The position numbers and the translations under genes are program-made. The notes beneath the pieces are model-generated. The model did no database searches and was not told the DNA's origin. It saw only the letters and a program-made list of their open reading frames with translations. Source: CAZJQD01 sp964548165 [NCBI: uncultured bacterium] (GTDB lineage Bacteria; UBA8481). From it: DNA of 44,185 nucleotides. The stretch is from positions 38,835-83,019 of the forward strand of contig CAZJQD010000010.1 in assembly GCA_964548165.1 (NCBI GenBank). Reading direction: 5' to 3'. This document shows positions 32,472-41,409 of the stretch, in pieces (within the stretch, counting starts at the first letter, position 1; every line of letters starts with the position of its first letter).

Positions 32472-35400
32472 CTACTCCTCCGCCCAGACTCCGCCCCAGC
32501 CCGCGTCCGGCGGCGACTTCCGGAGATGCTGGATTCTCTCGATGTACTTCAAGGACGGGCCATCCTCGGGGTCCAGAGCCAGGGCCGCGCGGAAACCGGC
32601 CTCGGCTCCGTCCCAATCCCTCTTGACGTAGCAGGCCCGCGCCGCGGCAAATGCGTCGCGCACCTGGCGCTTGCGGTCCGTGACGGCGCAGTGGGCGGCC
32701 AGGAACTCGTGGTAGGCGGATGCGCCTTCCCGCGTCTCCAGCTCCGCGGCCAGCGCGTTCATGGCCTCCTGGATCTGGCGCCGGAGGTCCATCGCCCGCT
32801 TCTCCAGCGGCTCGCGCGCCTGCTCCAGGAATTCAGCCGACTCGTTGACGAGGATCTCTTTCAGGTGTGCGGCAAGATCCCATCCCACGGGATCCTCCGG
32901 CGTGGGGAAACTGCACCGCTTCCAGAAGCTCTCCACCTTCTTCTCGAGCGTGTCGATCGACTTGGCCAGGTCATCGGCGACGGCGGGATCAAGCGTGCTC
33001 GCCGCCGCCTCGAGCCTGTTCGTCGCCCCGCGGAGGTATGCGCGCGCGGCGAAGATCTTCTTCTGCCAGCCCTCGCCGTCCTGCTCCACCGCCGCGCTCG
33101 CCTCCGTTCCGCCTGGCAGGGCCTCGATCCCCCCCTGGAGCGCCACCATGTCCGCCGCGTAGCCCAGCACGGCAAGCACGTCGTTGGTCTTCATGAAGTC
33201 GATGGCGATCGGCGCCAGGCGCCGGTACGTCCCCACGATCTTCTCCCCCATCGGCGTCGGCGCCAGGACGCGCCGCTCGTAGTAATACACGTAGCCCAGG
33301 ATCTTCTCCGGCATCAGCCGGCGGATGGCCTCCAGGAGCAGGGGCGGCACGGGGCGATCCCGCCAGTAGGCAAGGTACGCATCTTCCTTCCATCCCAGGG
33401 GTTCGTGAATTCCCAGCACCGCGTGCGAGGGGCCCATGATTACCGTGTCGAGGTGCCGGGTCTCGATGATGTGCCGCGAACGAGCTTCCGTCTCGGGACC
33501 GATCGCGATCCAGGATTCGTAGAGCTTGTTGATCGGCTCCAGTTCCTCCGCCAGCGTCACCTGCTCGCCCATGACCGTGTACTGCATGCGCTTCTCCGAG
33601 CCCATGTTGCCGGCGGCGACGACGCCCGTGTTGACGCCCATGCGGGCCGTGATCTTGACGCCGTACATCAGGAGAAGCATCCGGGCGATGACGGTCAGCT
33701 CCTCCTGCTGTTCCAGTGCCGCGCAGACGCCCTTCCACGGGTGCTCGACGTCGGTGAGCGGAACACCGAACTCGGCCTTGATGGCGTCTCCCTCGTACTT
33801 GTCCACGAATCCGTCGTATTTCATGATGATGTTCGACATCGGCGTCAGGTAGATGTTGAGGATGTTCGCCAGGCCCTGCGCGGTGACGCCCTCCGAGATG
33901 GTCGTGAAGCCCGAGACGTCCGAGCTGAACATCGTCGCGTCGAACTTTTCTCCCGCGATCGAGAGCTTCTCGGGGTTCTCCTCGAGGATCCGGAGCACCT
34001 GCGGAGAAACCATCGCCGAGAAGAGGCCGCGGACGCGGCGCCGCTCGCGCTGGGCCTCCGCGTACAGGAAGATCACCGTCCCGGTGTAGCTCAGGGCCAC
34101 GGCCAGCAGCGGGGCCACGACGGGCAGGATCACGCCCCGCGTGCCGAACGCCCACCAGGCGACGCTGGCGTGGGCGCCGGCCAGTCCGAGCGCGACGCCA
34201 AGCTGGGCCAGCGTGCCGAGGCGCAAGACAAGGAAGGTGATGACGAAGGCGTAGACGAGCACGTAGGCGTAGGTGGCCCAGGCCGGTTGTTCCGTCAGGA
34301 AATCGCCCGTCAGGATCGTGTTGGCCGCGTTCGGCTGGAGCCCCAGCATCTGGTAGCGCGGCTCGAAGGGCGTCGGATTGAGCGCGTTCAGGGCCGTCGC
34401 GGTCAGGCCGACGAAGACGGACTTGTCTCGGAAGACGAGCGGCGACCAAAGCACCTCGCGCTCGTCGGAGAGGCGATGGCGATTCTGGTAGAAGAGCAGG
34501 GGCCGCATTGCCGCCAGGTCTCCCCGCGAGTGGAACCACTGGAGCTGTTCGAAGTTGTCCCGGAGCGATTCCGTATCCAGGGCATCGCACTCCGCCAGGA
34601 GCGCCGCGTAGTCGACGGTCTCGCCCGCATCCAGGCGCGCGGCGGCGGCGTGATTGAGTCGCACGGCGTCCCAGCGCTGGCGGCCCAACTGGCCGGTATC
34701 GCTCCCCGCCAGGTAGACCGCGAGAAATTCCTCCCACGTCCGGCCCTGCTCCTGGAACTTCTCCGCGTACAGCGCGTCCACGACAGCGAAGCCCACGATC
34801 ACCGCGTCCTCCTGCGTCACGAGCCGCTCGGAGAGGATGGCGCCGATCACGGCCTGGAGCGCCATGTCGATGGCGGTCGGATCGGCGAGGTCCGGCTCGA
34901 TCCCCTGGGCCACGCGCTTCCCCACCAGGAACGCGTGCTGCTGGGCCAGAGAGAGAAAGGGCACGTGGGGGATGTGCTCGAAGTAGCCGCCGACCCAGTT
35001 GACGAGCATGTCCCCGTTCTCGTCGATCGGGATGCGCACGGGCCGCCCGTCGGGATAGGCCGCGCCGGGAAACTCCAGCCACTCTCCCGGCGCCACCCGG
35101 ATATCCGAGGACCGGAGCCCGAAGCGATCGGCCGCCATCGTGACCGCCAGTGTCGGGTAGTAGCGGCCGTCGTAGGCGACCACGGCGGGGAGGCGTCGCA
35201 CCACGCCGTCGCGATCCTGCACGATCCGGTTGAAGCCGGCGCCCGCCACCACGCGGGACAACAAGGGGATGGGGGGCTTCATGTCGAGCGCTTCGCGGGC
35301 GCCCGGCAGGGATCCGCCCGCGGCATAGCCGGACGGGGGCTTGAGCGCGAGCGTGTCGAGGAGGTCTATGGCTGCGAGGTGGTCGTCGTCGCGCGGCGCC

Positions 35401-35963
35401 ACGGCGCCGCCTTCTCCCTTCTCGTTCGGGATGAAGAAATCGGCGCAGAGAAAGACGCGGCCGTGGGCGGCCACCACGTCGGCGAAATCCTCGTTGTGAC
35501 GCGGCAAACCAGCGCTCGCGGGATCCGCCGCGCCCGATGCCAGCGAGCTCGCCAGCGACGCGCCAAGAGCACCGGCCGCTTCGTCCGCGACCGTGATCGC
35601 GCCCGGCGTGGAGAAGTGATCGTCCACGATCCCGATCTGGCGCGCACCGAAAAGCCCGAGGAGATCGACGAGCACGGCATGGCGATCCCAGGTCCATGGC
35701 CATCGCCCCACGACCTGGATGGAGGGCTCGTCCCAGTCGACCGTGATGACCGAGCTGTCCACAACCGGCTCGCGCCACCAGCTTCGTGTGGTGAAACGCA
35801 TGTCCAACAGCACGAGTTCCAAGCCCTCGAAGAGGCCCGCGGAAAGCGGTATCACGACAAGAAGCGCCGAGACGGCGGCCAGGACCGCGAGCCGCCGGCC
35901 CGCCGGGCGCAACCACTCCCACAGCCGCTCCTTCCGCTCGATCATCCCCGCCAGCATGCTCAT
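32472..35963 (-). CDS. CHASE2 class III nucleotide cyclase, C1-like half (metal Asp residues kept, Asn/Arg lost)
   Basis: 1163 aa from ATG 35963, overlapping the upstream stop as ATGA. TM at about 25-45, periplasmic CHASE2 domain (about 50-560, with ITVDWDEPSIQVVGRWPWTW), a cluster of three TMs (about 565-635), cyclase domain (about 670-830) and about 330 residues of helical C-terminus ending in a TPR-like segment. In the catalytic core, metal-binding D682 (FSSDVSGFT) and D726 (DKYEGDAI) and R774 (ARMGVNTG) are present. The transition-state Asn and Arg are replaced by T803 and E807 (EQVTLAEELE). Alone it could not form a normal homodimeric active site. Its paralogue upstream lacks exactly the other set. 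Confidence 0.9.
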   Translation of the reverse strand: MSMLAGMIERKERLWEWLRPAGRRLAVLAAVSALLVVIPLSAGLFEGLELVLLDMRFTTRSWWREPVVDSSVITVDWDEPSIQVVGRWPWTWDRHAVLVDLLGLFGARQIGIVDDHFSTPGAITVADEAAGALGASLASSLASGAADPASAGLPRHNEDFADVVAAHGRVFLCADFFIPNEKGEGGAVAPRDDDHLAAIDLLDTLALKPPSGYAAGGSLPGAREALDMKPPIPLLSRVVAGAGFNRIVQDRDGVVRRLPAVVAYDGRYYPTLAVTMAADRFGLRSSDIRVAPGEWLEFPGAAYPDGRPVRIPIDENGDMLVNWVGGYFEHIPHVPFLSLAQQHAFLVGKRVAQGIEPDLADPTAIDMALQAVIGAILSERLVTQEDAVIVGFAVVDALYAEKFQEQGRTWEEFLAVYLAGSDTGQLGRQRWDAVRLNHAAAARLDAGETVDYAALLAECDALDTESLRDNFEQLQWFHSRGDLAAMRPLLFYQNRHRLSDEREVLWSPLVFRDKSVFVGLTATALNALNPTPFEPRYQMLGLQPNAANTILTGDFLTEQPAWATYAYVLVYAFVITFLVLRLGTLAQLGVALGLAGAHASVAWWAFGTRGVILPVVAPLLAVALSYTGTVIFLYAEAQRERRRVRGLFSAMVSPQVLRILEENPEKLSIAGEKFDATMFSSDVSGFTTISEGVTAQGLANILNIYLTPMSNIIMKYDGFVDKYEGDAIKAEFGVPLTDVEHPWKGVCAALEQQEELTVIARMLLLMYGVKITARMGVNTGVVAAGNMGSEKRMQYTVMGEQVTLAEELEPINKLYESWIAIGPETEARSRHIIETRHLDTVIMGPSHAVLGIHEPLGWKEDAYLAYWRDRPVPPLLLEAIRRLMPEKILGYVYYYERRVLAPTPMGEKIVGTYRRLAPIAIDFMKTNDVLAVLGYAADMVALQGGIEALPGGTEASAAVEQDGEGWQKKIFAARAYLRGATNRLEAAASTLDPAVADDLAKSIDTLEKKVESFWKRCSFPTPEDPVGWDLAAHLKEILVNESAEFLEQAREPLEKRAMDLRRQIQEAMNALAAELETREGASAYHEFLAAHCAVTDRKRQVRDAFAAARACYVKRDWDGAEAGFRAALALDPEDGPSLKYIERIQHLRKSPPDAGWGGVWAEE

Positions 35964-38900
35964 TTCTTGGTCTGCACGAACTCGCCCTGCCAGGCGGCGC
36001 CCGGCGGGTTCTCCTGGTAGCCGCGGATGCGCTCCGCGAGCGCCTGCACGGGGCCGTCCTGGGCATCGAGCGCCGCCGCCTCGTCGAGGCGAGCCAGCGC
36101 CTCGTCCCATCTCCGCTCCCAGTGAAGGCGCAGGGCCTCCTCGTAGAGATCACGCACCCTCGCGCGCGCCGGCGTCAGCGAACCCACGGTGGCCATGACC
36201 TCGTGCCAGGCCGCCGGATCGGCCGCGACCGTGGCGTGAAACGCCGTCACGGCCTCGCGGTAACGCGCCTGGCCCTCCACGACCTTCTGTTCCGCGTCGG
36301 GATCATCCGTCCCCTGGAGCCAATTGCGCATCGCCTCGAGGGCGAGCCCGACGGCGGGCACCCACGATTTCGGTGTCTTGCCGAGGTTCTCCTTGAGCGT
36401 CGTGATCTTGCCGACCAGGTTCACGGCGCGCATGCGGAGCTCGGGAAGGGCGGGAACGCCCTCCGGAACGGCCACCCCCTCCTTCTCCTTCTCCTCCAAC
36501 TGCAGGCCCACGAGCTCGACGCTGGCTTGCCACGCCGAGAGACGCTCCTTCCAGCCGAGCGCTGACGGAGCCGCCGCCGCTTCCTGTTCCTGGAAGCCCT
36601 CGATCTTCTGGACGTGTTCCGCCAGCTCGTTCATCTCCGCTTCCAACCGCCTCAGGCTGAGGATTGCGCCCGCCACGACGATCTCGGCCATCAGCGGTTC
36701 CTGGGATTCGAAGAAGTCCGCGATCCGCGACGCCAGCGGCAGCTTCCAGGTCTCCGCCTGGACGCGCCACCACGCCCGGTACCCGTAGACCTTGTGCGGA
36801 GGACACCGCAACCACCTTACGAGGACGGATTCGGGGACGGGGCGGTTACCGCGGAGACTGCGGTAGGAATCCGGCTTCCAGCCCATGACCTCGTACAAGG
36901 TCGTCGGCTTCGTCTTGCCCTTCAGGAGCAGGCGATCGAGCATGCGCAGTTCGAGGTGCTGCCGGACGAAGGGCTCCGTCGCCTCCCCCGTGATGATGCC
37001 CGTCCCGTAGATGCCGTTGGCGGGACGGAACCGGGCAGCCACGTTCACCGCGTCGCCCATCACCGTGTACTGCATCTTCTTCTCGGAGCCCATGTTGCCG
37101 GCGGAGACGAAGCCCGAGTTGATGCCCATGGAGACGCGGACCTCGGTTCCGTACCGGGCGAGCACGAAGGTGCGGAAGGCCTCGATGTCCATCTGCTGCT
37201 CGATGGCCGCGAAACAGCACTTCCAGGCGTGATCGGGATCATCGAGCGGCACGCCGAAGTCGGCCATGATCACGTGGCCCTCGTACTTGTCGATGTAGCC
37301 GTCATACTCGAGGATCAGCTCGCTGCACGGCGTCAGGTACTGCCCGAGGATCGCGCCCAGTTCCTCGGGAGCCTCTCGCTGGGTCACCTTGCCGAAGCCG
37401 TCGATGGCCGAGAAGAACATCGTCGCGGGCTTGCGCTCGCCGGTCAGCGAGAACTTGTCCGGGTTGTCCTCCATCAGCTTGAGGACCTTCGGCGAGACCA
37501 TCGTCGAGAAGATGCCGCGGACCTTCTGCTTTTCGCGCGCTGCCTGGACGAACGAGACCACGGCTTCGAAGATGTAGATGGCAACCACGCCCACGATCGG
37601 CTCCACCCAGTGGACCCACTCGCCGTCCACGGTCCACGATTCCCAGACGTGCCACGAGAACCCGCCGACCATGGCCGCGCAGGCGAAGAACGCTTTTGCG
37701 GGCGAGAGCAGGCCGCAGAGCAGGGCGGCGGCCAGGGTCATCGCGTACAGAAAGATGCGCCGCTCGTCGTCGCTCGAGAACTCGAGGAATTTGTTCGTCA
37801 GGATCGTGTTGAGCGCGCTGGTGTGCAGGGCCACCATCGGGCAGTCGTTGTCGAACGGCATCGGGTTGAGATCGATCGTGCCGACACCCGTAAGGCCGGC
37901 CATCAGGATCTTCTTCTCCAGGTCCACCGCCGTGAAGGGGCGGGCGATGCCGTTCCACGGGACACGGATCGGCGGGGGAACCCAGAGCGGGCGCGCCGCG
38001 TCGACGCCCTCGCGAGCCCTCCAGAAGGCGACCGTTCGCCCCACGGCCGCCGACCAATCCTCCCCCAGCTCCGCATCCTGCGCGGTCGTCTCACCGCTCG
38101 CGTGGCGCTCGGCGAGCGCAAGGACGCGCGCTATCCGCTCCACGGCCCTGTCGTCCGAGGCGAGTCCGAGAACTTCCCGGGCGGCCAGGACCGCGGCGGC
38201 CGCGGCCGCGGGATCTTCGCCCGCCAGGATCCGGGGCTCGATGAAACGTGCCAGCGCCGCCTCCTCACCGAGCGTCCTTGCTTCGTCGTCGGTGACGAGG
38301 TCGTCCTCCGCGGCCGCCGCCGTCGCCGCCGCGCGGGAGCGCGCGAACGCCTCGGAGGCCGGGGGAAAGGCCAGCGTCGCCTCGCGCGCGGCGTTCTCGG
38401 CGGCGAAGCGAGCGAGGTGCGAGAAGGAAAGATGCAGGCCGCGCTCGTAGAAGCCGCCGCCCCAGTTCACCAGCATCTGCCCGTTCTTGTCGACGGGGAT
38501 ACGGATCGTCAGCGTCTCTGCCGCACCCCCGGTCGCTGATGGCGTGCCGCCGTCTTGCGGGTAGGCGCCGGCTCGGGGCAGTTCGGCGTCGGGAAACTCG
38601 ATGAACTCGCCGGGCTGGATGCGGATTGCTTCCATCGGCACGTTGAGAATGCGCGAGAGCATGACGACCGCAATCGAGGGGAAGACATGCCCGTCGTAGT
38701 ACATGAAGAGCGGGTAGAGGCGGACAGTCTGATCCAGGTCCTTGACGATCTGCGCGTACCCGATGCCCGCGCACGCCGAGCCGAAGCGCCCCAGGGGGGC
38801 GACCATGTCCACCGCCTTGTAGAGCATCTCCTCCGTGATCGAATCCGCGTCGCGCGCGTACTGCGACGCGTACGCCAGCGCCTCGTGTTTCTCGGCCGTC

Positions 38901-39454
38901 CAGTGGGGGCGCGTGGCCTCGATGTATGCGCGGATGTTCTGCCGCACCTTCTCGGAATCGCCGGAGGCGATCGTCGAGTCCGGTTGAACCATGAACTGGG
39001 CCAGGTAGATCGAGCCCGCCGAGAGCATGGCCGCCTCGAACTCGGCGTCGTGATCGCGGAACGCGGCCGACGCCCGCGCTTCCGGCGCCAGGCCCGCCGC
39101 GGTGTCGAAGGCCTTAGCCGCGTCAAAGACGATCTCACTGCGCTCGCTGAAGAAGACGTCGTAGCCCAGGGCCTCGGCGTCGTAGCGGTCGAGCATGTTG
39201 ACCAGCGTCACCTGGCGGTTGCGCGGCCAGACCCAGCGGCCGAAGCGAGCGATCGACGTGTCGTCGAAATCGACGTAGCCGACGTCCGAGCGGAACTCCG
39301 GCGCCTCGCGCACGCGATACCGGAAGTCCAGCGTCAGGAGCTCGGTCTTCTCGAAGAGCTCGGTCCGCCCCACGTACTCCAGGGAGACGGCGACGACGAG
39401 ACCGAAAAGGAAGGAGACAGATAACTGCCGGAGCAGAGCCCGCACGGTGCGCAC
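35960..39454 (-). CDS. CHASE2 class III nucleotide cyclase, C2-like half (Asn/Arg kept, metal Asp residues lost)
   Basis: About 1164 aa from GTG 39454, just before TM1; TTG 39532 or 39601 would lengthen the N-terminus. The architecture mirrors the downstream gene: TM1, CHASE2 (YVDFDDTSIARFGRWVWPRN), an Ala-rich insert, three TMs, cyclase domain, helical C-terminus, TPR-like end. The catalytic core aligns without gaps to its neighbour. The two metal Asp positions are A683 (FFSAIDGFG) and H727 (DKYEGHVI), and the conserved Arg is S775. The transition-state N804 and R808 (DAVNVAARF), an adenine-type Lys (KYEGH) and Thr (YTVMGD) are kept. This is the residue set of the C2 half of mammalian adenylyl cyclase. 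It probably works only with the downstream protein. Confidence 0.9.
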   Translation of the reverse strand: MRTVRALLRQLSVSFLFGLVVAVSLEYVGRTELFEKTELLTLDFRYRVREAPEFRSDVGYVDFDDTSIARFGRWVWPRNRQVTLVNMLDRYDAEALGYDVFFSERSEIVFDAAKAFDTAAGLAPEARASAAFRDHDAEFEAAMLSAGSIYLAQFMVQPDSTIASGDSEKVRQNIRAYIEATRPHWTAEKHEALAYASQYARDADSITEEMLYKAVDMVAPLGRFGSACAGIGYAQIVKDLDQTVRLYPLFMYYDGHVFPSIAVVMLSRILNVPMEAIRIQPGEFIEFPDAELPRAGAYPQDGGTPSATGGAAETLTIRIPVDKNGQMLVNWGGGFYERGLHLSFSHLARFAAENAAREATLAFPPASEAFARSRAAATAAAAEDDLVTDDEARTLGEEAALARFIEPRILAGEDPAAAAAAVLAAREVLGLASDDRAVERIARVLALAERHASGETTAQDAELGEDWSAAVGRTVAFWRAREGVDAARPLWVPPPIRVPWNGIARPFTAVDLEKKILMAGLTGVGTIDLNPMPFDNDCPMVALHTSALNTILTNKFLEFSSDDERRIFLYAMTLAAALLCGLLSPAKAFFACAAMVGGFSWHVWESWTVDGEWVHWVEPIVGVVAIYIFEAVVSFVQAAREKQKVRGIFSTMVSPKVLKLMEDNPDKFSLTGERKPATMFFSAIDGFGKVTQREAPEELGAILGQYLTPCSELILEYDGYIDKYEGHVIMADFGVPLDDPDHAWKCCFAAIEQQMDIEAFRTFVLARYGTEVRVSMGINSGFVSAGNMGSEKKMQYTVMGDAVNVAARFRPANGIYGTGIITGEATEPFVRQHLELRMLDRLLLKGKTKPTTLYEVMGWKPDSYRSLRGNRPVPESVLVRWLRCPPHKVYGYRAWWRVQAETWKLPLASRIADFFESQEPLMAEIVVAGAILSLRRLEAEMNELAEHVQKIEGFQEQEAAAAPSALGWKERLSAWQASVELVGLQLEEKEKEGVAVPEGVPALPELRMRAVNLVGKITTLKENLGKTPKSWVPAVGLALEAMRNWLQGTDDPDAEQKVVEGQARYREAVTAFHATVAADPAAWHEVMATVGSLTPARARVRDLYEEALRLHWERRWDEALARLDEAAALDAQDGPVQALAERIRGYQENPPGAAWQGEFVQTKK

Positions 39455-39607
39455 GCGCCGTCCGGCGCTCTTTACGGGCGTCTTGGAAACGGTGACCCCT
39501 CCGGCGTCTGAAGTGAATAGCAGCAGCTTCAAGGAGTTCGCCCGCAGAACCTCTCCCCGGAGTTGCAGGCCGGAGGGCGAACCTATGAAGCCGCTTGGCA
39601 AACATCC

Positions 39608-39681
39608 TGGGCGCGCAGGGACTCGAACCCCGGACCTCTTCCGTGTGAAGGAAGCGCTCTAACCAGCTGAGCTACGCGCCC
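39608..39681 (-). tRNA. tRNA-Val (anticodon CAC)
   Basis: 74-base cloverleaf on the minus strand: acceptor GGGCGCG/CGCGCCC with discriminator A, D arm GCTC/GAGC, anticodon arm CTTCC-TTCACAC-GGAAG with anticodon CAC, T arm CGGGG-TTCGAGT-CCCTG. CCA is not encoded. It lies upstream of the cyclase pair on the same strand. Confidence 0.96.
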
Positions 39682-39735
39682 TGAGGCCACCCGGCGTGGA
39701 CGCCGGCCGACCGGCGGAGATAGTATTCCAGCCCT

Positions 39736-40287
39736 ATGTCTATTCCAAGCGGCAAAAGGCCCGCGGACAGCTCCCGTTTCCCCATTCACAGCGTCTTCGT
39801 CAGCATCGCGATAGCCGCGGTCGCGTGGCTCGTTGCCGCCTGCTCCTGCCCCTGGTCGCCGCCCCCTTCCGAGAACGGTCCCGCCGCCACGCTCACCTGG
39901 GACGGCGACGCCGACCTCGACCTCGAGCTCTACCGACTGTCGCCCGACCTGCCAGACACGACGCCTTTCGAGGCGCTCGAACGCGTTGACGTCGACCGCG
40001 ACGAATCCGTCGACGGCCGCGTCGGCGAACGGATCACGTTCCTCTCCCCCCGCGACAGCGGCCGCTTTCTGTTGGCCGCCCGCTTCTGGAGCGTGGGACC
40101 GACGAACACGCGGCGCGTGTCAGCCACGGTCACGCTCACGGGCATCAACCTCGTCAACGGTTCTGACCCCCTCACCTTCACCGCCCTGCTCGACGACGAC
40201 TCCGCCGATCTCTGGTTCCCCTGCGTCCTCGACCTGGACAAGGGCGTCGTTCTCCCTCGCGGCGACACGCGCGCCGCCGGTCTCTGA
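39736..40287 (+). CDS. Hypothetical lipoprotein with DLDLEL beta-domain
   Basis: 183 aa. An N-terminal signal (VFVSIAIAAVAWLVAACS) ends in a lipobox LVAAC. The mature part starts with TLTWDGDADLDLELYRLSPD, a pattern seen in bacterial surface beta-sandwich domains of the DLDL type (for example in YfaP-like proteins). The rest is consistent with beta structure. It starts 55 bases from the divergent tRNA-Val. The squalene-synthase-like gene follows five bases after the stop, suggesting co-transcription. No function is assigned. Confidence 0.7.
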   Translation: MSIPSGKRPADSSRFPIHSVFVSIAIAAVAWLVAACSCPWSPPPSENGPAATLTWDGDADLDLELYRLSPDLPDTTPFEALERVDVDRDESVDGRVGERITFLSPRDSGRFLLAARFWSVGPTNTRRVSATVTLTGINLVNGSDPLTFTALLDDDSADLWFPCVLDLDKGVVLPRGDTRAAGL

Positions 40288-40292
40288 CGACC

Positions 40293-41228
40293 ATGGCCCT
40301 CCCGGAGCGCTTCCGCCTCCGCGCCCTCTACGAGGACGTCGCCCGCCAGCACGCGCTCCTCGATCGCCTGCTCCCGCGCCCCCTCCGCGAGGAATCAGCC
40401 ATCGCCTATCTTCTCTATCGCATGCTCGACACCCTGGAGGATGGTCCCTTCCCCGCCGACGTCGCCGTGAACGCGCTCGAGGCCGCCGCGCTCGAGTTCC
40501 CCGACGGAATCGCCGACGCCCGCGAGCTCGCGCTGGGCACCCCGGGCCTTGTCCCCTCCCACCGTGCGCTCTTCGAGAACTGGGATCTGATCCGCGAACA
40601 CTTCGAGCGTCTCCCCGTCTTCGCCCGGGCCGCGATCACGGAGACAGGCGAATTCATGGCGAGTGGCATGGCCCGTTGGCGGCAAGAGTCCGGGCGCGCA
40701 CTTATGGAAGGACGCCCGGCCTTCCTTCCCGACCTCGAGGCCCTAAACGACTACTGCCAGGTCGTCGCCGGCTGCGTGGGCGAGCTCCACACCCGCCTCT
40801 TCCAGGCCGCCGACGCCTTCCGCGCCGAGACCAACGCCGAGGACAGCCTCGAATGCGGCGCCGCCCTCGGCCGCTACCTCCAAGTCGTCAACGTCATCCG
40901 CGACGAAGCCGAGGAGCGCACCATCCGCGCCCGCACCTTCTTCCCCGCGTCACTTCTCGAACGGGAACCCGCCGAGCGCCTGGCCGCGATCATCCAGCAC
41001 GCGCGCCAGGACGAGCCCGCCATCGAAGCCTACCGGCTCTCCCTCAAGCCCGGCCCCGTTCGCACCTACGTCACCACCCTCTACCGCGTCGCCCAGGCAC
41101 ACTACCGCCACTACGAAGAACACCCCGAGGTCATGGACCGCCCAACAAAGCCCTCCCCCGCCACCCTCTGGCGCGTACTCCCCCTTCGCTTGAGTCTCCG
41201 CTTCCTGGCCCACAAGGCCGGCTTCTAA
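40293..41228 (+). CDS. Squalene/phytoene synthase family protein
   Basis: 311 aa. First Asp-rich motif DTLED (46-50) in YLLYRMLDTLEDG. Second motif RDEAEE (203-208) in GRYLQVVNVIRDEAEERTIR, where the last Asp of DxxxD is Glu. YCQVVAGCVGELHTRLF (154-170) matches the conserved helix of squalene synthases. The family condenses two prenyl diphosphates head-to-head. Length and the DTLED form favour squalene over phytoene synthase. No other carotenoid or hopanoid gene is nearby. The Glu in the second motif may affect metal binding. Confidence 0.82.
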   Translation: MALPERFRLRALYEDVARQHALLDRLLPRPLREESAIAYLLYRMLDTLEDGPFPADVAVNALEAAALEFPDGIADARELALGTPGLVPSHRALFENWDLIREHFERLPVFARAAITETGEFMASGMARWRQESGRALMEGRPAFLPDLEALNDYCQVVAGCVGELHTRLFQAADAFRAETNAEDSLECGAALGRYLQVVNVIRDEAEERTIRARTFFPASLLEREPAERLAAIIQHARQDEPAIEAYRLSLKPGPVRTYVTTLYRVAQAHYRHYEEHPEVMDRPTKPSPATLWRVLPLRLSLRFLAHKAGF

Positions 41229-41230
41229 GG

Positions 41231-41346
41231 AGTCAGGCTTACACATTTACACAATTGCGTGGCGGGAATGAACTCCGGCATTTCGAGCCTCTGACCAGCA
41301 GATGATGTTCAGACAGGATCCCGTGCAACTGCGTAAGCCTGACACC
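41231..41346. repeat. Inverted-repeat element with GTCAGGCTTAC ends
   Basis: GTCAGGCTTAC at 41232-41242 is perfectly inverted at 41333-41343. The arms are further similar inward (AATTGCG...CGGGAAT versus CAGTTGCACGGGAT). The core GTGTCAGGCT is shared with the direct repeats at 4129 and 6578. It lies three bases after the squalene-synthase-like gene. This suggests a REP- or MITE-like dispersed element. Confidence 0.8.
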
Positions 41347-41377
41347 GCGCTGTAACGGCATAGAATAGTGCGCTAAA

Positions 41378-41409
41378 CTTTCCGGGTATCGGAAAGGCGG
41401 TCTCAGACC
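41378..41409 (+). promoter_or_regulatory. Two small hairpins abutting a start codon
   Basis: CTTTCC-GGGTATC-GGAAAG (41378-41396) and GGTCT-C-AGACC (41399-41409) lie directly before the ATG at 41410. The purine-rich GGAAAGGCGG that could serve as ribosome site is partly inside the first stem. Confidence 0.4.

Noticed and set aside
32526-36020. A 1164-codon open frame on the plus strand opposite the cyclase
   Set aside because: Its codons mirror the third positions of the real gene and the translation has no domain features; the minus-strand cyclase is unmistakable.
32472-39454. Simple pseudogenisation of one cyclase
   Set aside because: Both frames are open over more than 1100 codons, fold-defining residues are conserved, and the losses are complementary rather than cumulative in one copy.
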